A DNA stretch of 37,431 nt from Tubiluchus corallicola (lineage: Eukaryota; Priapulida; Priapulimorpha; Priapulimorphida; Tubiluchidae), in contig JAQGDQ010000573.1 of assembly GCA_030141605.1 (NCBI GenBank), positions 100,529 through 137,959 on the forward strand. The letters run 5' to 3'. Numbering within the stretch: position 1 is the stretch's first letter; the number at the start of each line of letters is the position of its first letter. The notes below the pieces were generated by a model. It was given only the letters and a program-made list of their open reading frames with translations. It was not told the origin of the DNA and did no database searches. The position numbers and the translations under genes are program-made. Below, one piece after another: positions 29,999 to 37,431 of the stretch.

Positions 29999-30088
29999 AA
30001 CCTAGTGACGTTTTCTCTGACACGGTGATGGTACAGAATAACTGAAAAATGGTTTAGTAATAAACATAATCGTGCACCTTGCATGTTA
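29999..30088 (-). pseudogene. Duplicated fragment of the family D retrotransposon
   Basis: CCTAGTGACGTTTTCTCTGA to GCATGTT matches 30699-30784 with about ten substitutions. On the minus strand it would encode a piece equivalent to LLSVILYHHCVRENVTR of the element at 30399. It sits about 310 bp beyond that element's stop codon, so it is either a second truncated copy or a segment duplicated within the locus. Confidence 0.6.
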
Positions 30089-30398
30089 GTTTAAGCATAA
30101 TTTATTTAGGATTGGATCAGACAGTTTGAACAACATGATTTAGGATCCTCACCACAACAGACTTTATACACTATTTACAAGAACATTTACAGTAAGAATT
30201 GACTATAACTACACAAGCTGACAAGTTTTCCTATAAGAATACATTAGACATTGGTAGAAAATGACGGTTAGAAAATATTAATGTACGATTATTTAAGACT
30301 AATGCATTTCATATCAGAAGAAACTACTGGAAGCGTTTAGTACGTAATATAAAGTCATGTATACATTGGAATATTTTACAGTTTGCAACGTAGTTAAA

Positions 30399-30803
30399 TT
30401 AATCTTTTCCGAATAATAACAACTTCAGCAGATCATTAATTCCTAAGGCAGCTATATTAAGGTTTTCGGGCAGAAGTATTTCATTTAATTTATCAAACAT
30501 AACAACCGTAGTTTGTTGATACAATGGGCAGTGCAACAAAAAGTGTTCAACAGACTCAAATCGAAATCCACAGTTACAATTCGGCAATATTGGATGACCG
30601 TTATTATCTTTACAGCCTTTCGAGAAAAGGTCATAGTTTAGCTGAGAAAATCCGATTCTCATGCGCGTATGATGCACTGATATTGTAGATTTACCAAACC
30701 TAGTGACGTTTTCTCTGACACAGTGATGGTACAGAATAACTGAAAGAAGGTTTGACGATAAACATAATCGTGTATCTTGCATGTTCACCGTACGTGTCTT
30801 CAA
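30399..30803 (-). pseudogene. Non-LTR retrotransposon ORF2 C-terminus, family D
   Basis: 134 codons open. Residues 47-60 read RMRIGFSQLNYDLF, and residues 76-92 hold CNCGFRFESVEHFLLHC, followed by PLY. The R-x-R-[IL]-G-x-S-x-L-N stretch followed by CxCG-x7-EHFLLHCPLY is characteristic of the zinc-knuckle region downstream of reverse transcriptase in several non-LTR clades (recalled). The Met is not the original start: the protein is 5'-truncated, with no reverse transcriptase in the window. About 310 bp of AT-rich sequence beyond the stop (30398 to 30089) may be its 3' UTR. Confidence 0.75.
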
Positions 30804-31344
30804 CTCTCAAACTTGCACGAATTATCTAGTATAAACTTGACGTGCAATGAGAACATAAGAATCACTTTCTGCAACCTCATAAAAATAATAACAAAAACTT
30901 GTCCTAAGCAACGAATTAGATCGTTTGTTCGTGTATTCGCACTGGTAAAAACCTTTTAATGACAATTATTATGCTGTTTTAGCCTTTTGATACTTGTAAT
31001 TCGTGTATGTCATATCAAAAAGGTGAAATAAATTCGCATTGAAATGAAAATTTATCACTGTTGTACTTCATTACCACAATAAGTCAGTTTCTTTCACCTG
31101 TGTTCGTGCTCTGAGCTATGCAGTTTTCTTTAGGTTTCGTAATTTTATCTTTGCAAGTGAGGTGAAACTAAACTTCGTCTAATGATCTTGATTTCACTGA
31201 TAAATTTAACTGCAGCTGAATGGCTGGCTAAGTCAGTTGCCTTGGTGACATGTAAAGTATTGAAATTCAATATTGACAGATTCAGCGAGCGTGTCACGGT
31301 AATTTCACACCTACGTTCGGCTAATTCTAGCTCTTCCAAGCAAC
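30804..31344. other. Spacer, no gene seen
   Basis: GGTGAAATAAATTCGCATTG at 31021 again has the look of a retrotransposon tail. No coding signal. Confidence 0.5.
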
Positions 31345-31352
31345 ATCAGAAG

Positions 31353-31467
31353 CAGGGTCTATTTCAGGGGGGTGAAGTGGGGATACTTCCCCAGGGCCTC
31401 ACCCTCCAGGGGGGCCTCGCGCCAAGGTAACTTTTTTTGCTTTATGCGAACATACTGCCTCCTTTCT

Positions 31468-31542
<75 letters not shown>

Positions 31543-31546
31543 CTCT

Positions 31547-31583
<37 letters not shown>

Positions 31584-31662
31584 CTCTCTCCTTCTCTTCC
31601 TCTCTTACTCCCACCTCTCTTAATTGCTCTCTCTTTCTCTCTCCCTCTCTTGTTCTCTCTCT

Positions 31663-31726
<64 letters not shown>

Positions 31727-32058
31727 CCGCACGCGCGCCGTTTGCCTTGTGCGTCTCGGTGCGATGTTCAGCTGTTTTCAATTTCGGAATTTCTAACACC
31801 GGCTTGTACGGAAGTGAGAGTACGGCATTACATATTGCAAAGATGTTGTTTTTTATTTGACTATTTGACAAGTATTAAGGACTGGTCTTGAGAATAAAGC
31901 AGTTTTTCTTTCAATTGTTCTTTCCTTTAACAACTGTATAACTCCATATTTTCTCTTCGAAAATGCTTCTCCGGCGTTCTAGCAATTCAATTGAGCACTT
32001 CAAGGGGGCCGCACCCCCCCCCCCTTCCCAGGCCTCGCTTAGGCTGAAATAGGCCCTG
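31353..32058. mobile_element. hAT MITE, family A copy 3, 706 bp, perfect 8-bp TSD
   Basis: Termini CAGGGTCTATTTCAG and CTGAAATAGGCCCTG, one mismatch, are flanked by ATCAGAAG at 31345-31352 and 32059-32066. This is the longest of three family members. The CT-rich centre (31470-31725) is expanded and split by other C/T words. To its right is a ~140-bp block (31735-31865) absent from copy 2, then the shared block starting TTGACAAGTATTAAGGACTG. No transposase is present. Confidence 0.93.
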
Positions 32059-32066
32059 ATCAGAAG

Positions 32067-32551
32067 CGCGTGGAAAAGCTTCATTACAAACCATTGTAGA
32101 GCAATTTTGCAACGCGTTTTGTCATATTGATCGAATTTCTGTAGTATATTACTTGTCGTCGCAATCACAAATAGCCTCAGATAATCATGCTTTGATGAGT
32201 TTCCAACCTTCCGTTCTTGTTTTATTTGTTTTTTTACGATGTTTATACGATGCGAAAGCATTACTGATGTCGCATTGTGGATGCTTTGCAACCAGAACAA
32301 GGCAATAAATTTGTACTAATAACCAAGTAATGTTGTAACGCTGTAAATTATGTTTATCAGTCAGACACACCTTGCTAAATGTGCTGTTATGCCGTTCGGA
32401 AACCCACCTAGTAATTATGTTAATCAAATGTCGCGTTTAGTATTTAAATTGTGTTTAGAAAATTAGAATTTTATGTAAAATTTGTAATATGGTAGCTGTG
32501 AGCTGCCTTTTTTTGATTTGCAATAGGCGAGTTCAATGGTGTTTAGAAAGC
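32067..32551. other. Spacer, no gene seen
   Basis: AT-rich, unremarkable open frames only. Confidence 0.55.
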
Positions 32552-33018
32552 ACAAGTTCAATTCAATTCAATTTAATTCACTTTTAATTTATTTATCTCT
32601 TTATAGTGCTACAATAAAACATGTTTAATAAAAGAATCTCTAATAAGTTTTGAAGAATGGTATAGATAGATCTAGAACTAGAGAAAGGATAGCGAAAAGA
32701 CTAAGTCACCTAGTCTGCTATCCTTTGCCGAATATAGATAAAATGATTTTTTAGACACTGGTGGGCATTAATGTTATCAGTTTAATTCAGAAAACATTAG
32801 TAATTTTTAAAATTATGACATTTTCTATATAATCTAGAGAAAAGAATATACATGTAGTTTAATTAGCGGGCAACAAAATAAGGTCAATCTTGATTAAACT
32901 AAAAATTGCATTTAGATTTTATGTGAAATACAGGTGAAAATTGTTATGAAATGATAAAAACACTTTGGGTTAATAATGCTATTAATCAACAACAGGAGTT
33001 AAATACATTTTGTAGTAT
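32552..33018 (-). mobile_element. Non-LTR retrotransposon 3' end, family C copy 2 (non-coding)
   Basis: Closely matches 27065-27530 apart from short indels (for example, loss of TAAAATG-like bases near 32660 and three bases in the hairpin loop at 32700). The match stops after TACATTTTG, where copy 1 continues for another ~600 bp, so this is a shorter 5'-truncated copy. The tail (AATTCAATTC on plus) is at the left edge, as expected for minus orientation. Confidence 0.75.
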
Positions 33019-33106
33019 GTAGTACAAGTATATAGTTTCTTACATAGTTTGTAGGTATGTATGTTTTAGTTACAATTATAAACTGTGCTGTGGCAATTTA
33101 TTACTA

Positions 33107-34441
33107 ATGGTGTATGATAGCCAGAATGTATATAGTGTTACCAGTCTAAATGATAGCCAGAATGTATATAGTGTTACCAGTCTAAATGATAGCCAGAATG
33201 TCTATAGTGTTACCAGTCTAAATGATAGCCAGAATGTCTATAGTGTTACCAGTCTAAATGATAGCCAGAATGTCTATAGTGTTACCAGTCTAAGTGATAG
33301 CCAGAATGTCTATAGTGTTACCAGTCTAAATGATAGCCAGAATGTATATAGTGTTACCAGTCTAAATGATAGCCAGAATATCTATAGTGTTACCAGTCTA
33401 AATGATAGCCAGAATGTCTATAGTGTTACCAGTCTAAATGATAGCCAGAATGTCTATAGTGTTACCAGTCTAAGTGATAGCCAGAATGTCTATAGTGTTA
33501 CCAGTCTAAATGATAGCCAGAATGTCTATAGTGTTACCAGTCTAAATGATAGCCAGAATGTCTACAGTGTTACCAGTCTAAATGATAGCCAGAATGTCTA
33601 TTGTGTTACCAGTCTAAATGATAGCCAGAATATCTATAGTGTTACCAGTCTAAATGATAGCCAGAATGTCTATAGTGTTACCAGTCTAAATGATAGCCAG
33701 AATATCTATAGTGTTACCAATCTAAATGATAGCCAGAATGTCTATAGTGTTACCAGTCTAAATGATAGCCAGAATATCTATAGTGTTACCAGTCTAAATG
33801 ATAGCCAGAATGTCTATAGTGTTACCAGTCTGAATGATAGCCAGAATGTCTATAGTGTTACCAGACTAAGTGATAGCCAGAATGTCTACAGTGTTGCCAG
33901 TCTAAATGATAGCCAGAATGTCTATAGTGTTACCAGTCTAAATGATAGCCAGAATGTCTATAGTGTTACCAGTCTAAATGATAGCCAGAATGTCTATAGT
34001 GTTACCAGTCTAAATGATAACCAGAATGTCTATAGTGTTACCAGTCTAAGTGATAGCCAGAATGTCTATAGTGTTACCAGTCTAACTGATAGCCAGAATG
34101 TCTATAGTGTTACCAGTCTAACTGATAGCCAGAATGTCTATAGTGTTACCAGTCTAACAGAAAATTTAACAATTTCAGCTGACATACATGTAGTATACAC
34201 TGCGCTTGACCGTAGGCAATGTATTAAATTATTGTGCATTATTCAATATTTACATCGAAGTTATTACGAGGACAGTTGTGTAAATATTGTATATCTAAAT
34301 TGCTTTCGTGCATGCAAGAAATTTCATGTTAGCGCTTTTAATTTGACAAAATGTTACAAAAGCATAGCTTTGCTGAGCATTGATTCGTTTTTCTCACTGT
34401 ATACTAAATATACACACTGCAATCTGTGCCGGTCCCTATGA
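33107..34441 (+). CDS. Hypothetical 444-codon ORF made mostly of a 36-bp repeat
   Basis: M at 33107, then 29 repeats of NDSQNVYSVTSL, then 95 non-repetitive codons with no recognisable domain, stop at 34439-34441. It is open because the unit is 36 bp and one frame of it has no stop; the other two frames stop in every unit. No signal peptide, no splice-site logic and no start context distinguish it. Variation among units includes many replacement changes (N/S/T, V/I, Y/C, S/N/R, T/A), not the synonymous excess expected of a selected protein. Most probably non-coding. Confidence 0.15.
   Translation: MVYDSQNVYSVTSLNDSQNVYSVTSLNDSQNVYSVTSLNDSQNVYSVTSLNDSQNVYSVTSLSDSQNVYSVTSLNDSQNVYSVTSLNDSQNIYSVTSLNDSQNVYSVTSLNDSQNVYSVTSLSDSQNVYSVTSLNDSQNVYSVTSLNDSQNVYSVTSLNDSQNVYCVTSLNDSQNIYSVTSLNDSQNVYSVTSLNDSQNIYSVTNLNDSQNVYSVTSLNDSQNIYSVTSLNDSQNVYSVTSLNDSQNVYSVTRLSDSQNVYSVASLNDSQNVYSVTSLNDSQNVYSVTSLNDSQNVYSVTSLNDNQNVYSVTSLSDSQNVYSVTSLTDSQNVYSVTSLTDSQNVYSVTSLTENLTISADIHVVYTALDRRQCIKLLCIIQYLHRSYYEDSCVNIVYLNCFRACKKFHVSAFNLTKCYKSIALLSIDSFFSLYTKYTHCNLCRSL
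33114..34157. repeat. 36-bp minisatellite, exactly 29 copies
   Basis: The unit is ATGATAGCCAGAATGTCTAT plus AGTGTTACCAGTCTAA. 29 x 36 = 1044 bp with no indel. Variants are single substitutions (TGTCTAT/TGTATAT/TATCTAT, CTAAATG/CTAAGTG/CTAACTG). Confidence 0.96.
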
Positions 34442-34550
34442 GATTACTTTATTATGCCCTGAACAACACATGATTTATCATTAATACGATTAGTGACGTC
34501 TTTATCTAGGTTATCTAGCTATTTTTATGTCTTGATATTCATTAAAATAT
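34158..34550. other. Spacer between 36-bp array and LTR
   Basis: Carries the non-repetitive tail of the open frame ending at 34441; no other signal. Confidence 0.5.
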
Positions 34551-34861
34551 TGTTGCGGGCACACTTAGTCAGGGTTGGCTTTGCGCATGCGCGTCATTTG
34601 CTATAAGAGCAGTGAGCACGTGGTTTTCTACGTCTCTGTCGTGGTTGTCATGTCCACCATGTGTGCTGCTCTTTCCAGTGCTTAGCAGTGGTTGTCATTT
34701 TGGTAGGTACGGCATAGTTTGATCTAATTAATGATCTTTTGTCTTTCTCTCTTGTGCACTCTTTCCTGGTAGGATGCAAAGTGGTCAAACGAAGGCTGAC
34801 TGCTCAGCTGTCTTCGCGTCCCTCGACCCCCTGGTGGCTCCCAGGGGAGGGCTCCGCAACA
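34551..34861 (+). mobile_element. Solo LTR, 311 bp, 4-bp TSD
   Basis: Starts TGTTGCGG and ends CCGCAACA, a perfect 8-bp inverted repeat with TG...CA ends, flanked by ATAT at 34547-34550 and 34862-34865. Inside are the palindrome GCGCATGCGC (34583-34592) and TATAAGAG at 34602, consistent with a promoter in plus orientation. No internal coding region is adjacent, so it is a solo LTR left by recombination. Ends and duplication length fit a Ty3/gypsy-like element, but that is inference. Confidence 0.8.
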
Positions 34862-34922
34862 ATATTATTACCCTAATTTGTTTATTATTAAGATCAGTAT
34901 CATAACCTTTGCTAGTTAGTGG

Positions 34923-37250
34923 TTGTTCAGATGTTCAGTGTCAAGATCAATACCATCATTTAGTTTAGTAGTTGTTCAGATGTTCAGTGTCAAGATCAAT
35001 ACCATCATTTAGTTTAGTAGTTGTTCAGATGTTCAGTGTCAAGATCAATACCATCATTTAGTTTAGTGGTTGTTCAGATGTTCAGTGTCAAGATCAATAC
35101 CATCATTTAGTTTAGTGGTTGTTCAGATGTTCAGTGTCAAGATCAATACCATCATTCAGTTTAGTAGTTGTTCAGATGTTCAGTGTCAAGATCAATACCA
35201 TCATTTAGTTTAGTGGTTGTTCAGATGTTCAGTGTCAAGATCAATACCATCATTTAGTTTAGTGGTTGTTCAGATGTTCACTGTCAAGACCAATACCATC
35301 ATTTAGTTTAGTGGTTGTTCAGATGTTCAGTGTCAAGATCAATACCATCATTCAGTTTAGTGGTTGTTCAGATGTTCAGTGTCAACATCAATACCATCAT
35401 TTAGTTTAGTAGTTGTTCAGATGTTCAGTGTCAACATCAATACCATCATTTAGTTTAGTAGTTGTTCAGATGTTCAGTGTCAAGATCAGTACCATCATTT
35501 AGTTTAGTAGTTGTTCAGATGTTCACTGTCAAGATCAGTACCATCATTTAGTTTAGTAGTTGTTCAGATGTTCAGTGTCAAGATCAATACCATCATTTAG
35601 TTTAGTAGTTGTTCAGATGTTCAGTGTCAAGATCAATACCATCATTTAGTTTAGTAGTTGTTCAGATGTTCAGTGTCAAGATCAATACCATCATTTAGTT
35701 TAGTGTTGTTCGATGTTCAGTGTATACCATCATTTAGTTTAGTAGTTGTTCAGATGTTCAGTGTCAAGATCAGTACCATCATTTAGTTTAGTAGTTGTTC
35801 AGATGTTCACTGTCAAGATCAGTACCATCATTTAGTTTAGTAGTTGTTCAGATGTTCAGTGTCAAGATCAGTACCATCATTTAGTTTAGTAGTTGTTCAG
35901 ATGTTCAGTGTCAAGATCAATACCATCATTTAGTTTAGTAGTTGTTCAGATGTTCAGTGTCAAGATCAATACCATCATTTAGTTTAGTAGTTGTTCAGAT
36001 GTTCAGTGTCAAGATCAATACCATCATTTAGTTTAGTAGTTGTTCAGATGTTCAGTGTCAAGATCAATACCATCATTTAGTTTAGTAGTTGTTCAGATGT
36101 TCAGTGTCAAGATCAGTACCATCATTTAGTTTAGTGGTTGTTCAGATGTTCAGTGTCAAGATCAATACCATCATTTAGTTTAGTAGTTGTTCAGATGTTC
36201 AGTGTCAAGATCAGTACCATCATTTAGTTTAGTAGTTGTTCAGATGTTCAGTGTCAAGATCAGTACCATCATTTAGTTTAGTAGTTGTTCAGATGTTCAC
36301 TGTCAAGATCAATACCATCATTTAGTTTAGTAGTTTCAGATGTTCTGTCAGATCAGTACCATATTAGTTTTGTTGTTCAATGTTCTGTCAAGATCATACC
36401 ATCATTTAGTTTATGTTGTTCGATGTTTCAGACTATCATTTGTTTAGTGTTGTTCAGATGTTCACTGTCAAGATCAGTACCATCATTTAGTTTAGTAGTT
36501 GTTCAATGTTCACTGTCAAGATCAGTACATCATTTAGTTTGTAGTTGTTCAATGTTCAGCTGTCAAGATCAGTACCATCATTTAGTTTAGTAGTTGTTCA
36601 GATGTTCACTTCAAGATCAGTACCATCATTTGTTTGTTGTGTTGTTCATCATTTAGTTTAGTAGTTGTTCAGATGTTCACTGTCAAGATCAGTACCATCA
36701 TTTAGTTTAGTAGTTGTTCAGATGTTCAGTGTCAAGATCAGTACCATCATTTAGTTTAGTAGTTGTTCAGATGTTCAGTGTCAAGATCAATACCATCATT
36801 TAGTTTAGTAGTTGTTCAGATGTTCACTGTCAAGATCAGTACCATCATTTAGTTTAGTAGTTGTTCAGATGTTCAGTGTCAAGATCAATACCATCATTTA
36901 GTTTAGTAGTTGTTCAGATGTTCAGTGTCAAGATCAATACCATCATTTAGTTTAGTAGTTGTTCAGATGTTCAGTGTCAAGATCAATACCATCATTTAGT
37001 TTAGTAGTTGTTCAGATGTTCACTGTCAAGATCAGTACCATCATTTAGTTTAGTAGTTGTTCAGATGTTCACTGTCAAGATCAGTACCATCATTTAGTTT
37101 AGTAGTTGTTCAGATGTTCACTGTCAAGATCAATACCATCATTTAGTTTAGTGGTTGTTCAGATGTTCACTGTCAAATCAGTACCATCATTTTAGTTTAG
37201 TAGTTGTTCAGATGTTCACTGTCAAGATCAATACCATCATTTAGTTTAGG
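34923..37250. repeat. 49-bp minisatellite, about 47 copies, continuing nearly to window end
   Basis: The unit is TTGTTCAGATGTTCAGTGTC plus AAGATCAATACCATCATTTA plus GTTTAGTAG. Variants are CAGTGTC/CACTGTC, ATCAATAC/ATCAGTAC and AGTAG/AGTGG; the CACTGTC and CAGTAC forms are commoner in the right half. Two patches (35700-35735 and 36330-36660) carry many one-base losses not seen elsewhere in the array. Confidence 0.96.
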
Positions 37251-37431
37251 TTGTGTGTTTGTGTTTTTTGGTTAATTAGTCTGTAGTTATTTGCTGCCTC
37301 TTTCTTATGGGAGCCACACCATCATTTTGAGGAAGTTGAAATTAGAGTCGTACATAGAGAGGTATCATTTGCTTAGTGATGAAGTTTATGGAAGATGTTC
37401 TAACAGCAAAAGACAAAAGATACACATAGCA
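37251..37431 (+). other. Unique end of window, open frame running off the edge
   Basis: After the array, the frame from about 37279 stays open to the last base for roughly 50 codons (including YGSHTIILRKLKLESYIERY). No domain recognised and no start seen, so it could be part of an exon or chance. Confidence 0.2.

Noticed and set aside
34923-37250. CRISPR-like array
   Set aside because: Units are contiguous 49-bp repeats without unique spacers, and the rest of the window is eukaryotic.
1-37431. tRNA or rRNA genes
   Set aside because: I looked for the T-loop GGTTCRANNCC box and cloverleaf context and for rRNA-like segments on both strands and found none.

Overview
This is non-coding-rich animal DNA, most likely from a marine or other invertebrate. 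The evidence is the content: several non-LTR retrotransposon 3' ends, LTR fragments, hAT-, piggyBac- and mariner-like MITEs, a decayed invertebrate-type DNA transposon, long minisatellites, AT-rich spacers and no prokaryotic gene layout. I cannot name the species or phylum. I see no convincing complete host gene; the only host-gene candidate is a short possible signal-peptide exon at 12273.

Layout. 1-2.7 kb: a 50-bp repeat cut by the window edge, twelve copies of a 62-bp repeat that each look like branch point + polypyrimidine tract + AG|GT, and degraded transposon ends. 2.7-8.2 kb: a possible regulatory stretch, a TTAA-flanked piggyBac-like MITE, a TTCGAA-rich hAT-like MITE, a foldback element, an 8-bp-TSD hAT MITE, a retrotransposon 3' end and a 646-bp deletion derivative of the large transposon found later. 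8.8-9.4 kb: an 11-bp minisatellite with a 275-bp higher-order period. 11.2-13.0 kb: a triplicated TATA-containing repeat, the candidate exon and a probable solo LTR. 13.2-14.4 kb: three MITEs and a (CTA)n tract packed end to end. 14.9-15.8 kb: 31 copies of a 28-bp repeat.

16.6-22.3 kb is the centrepiece: a ~5.7-kb DNA transposon on the minus strand encoding a broken transposase-like protein. Its acidic N-terminal linker has expanded into about 23 copies of a 60-bp (20-residue) coding minisatellite. Both its ends match the small element at 7564-8209, which gives an autonomous-type/deletion-derivative pair in one window.

22.3-37.4 kb: twelve copies of a 142-bp repeat with a four-unit higher-order pattern, four further non-LTR retrotransposon remnants (one with a perfect 9-bp target duplication), a third hAT MITE with a perfect 8-bp target duplication, 29 copies of a 36-bp repeat that stays open for 444 codons, a solo LTR with a 4-bp target duplication, and about 47 copies of a 49-bp repeat. 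Tandem arrays make up roughly a quarter of the window. Short indel-rich patches inside two arrays look like residual long-read assembly error. All identities and family names are from reading by eye; no search was run.
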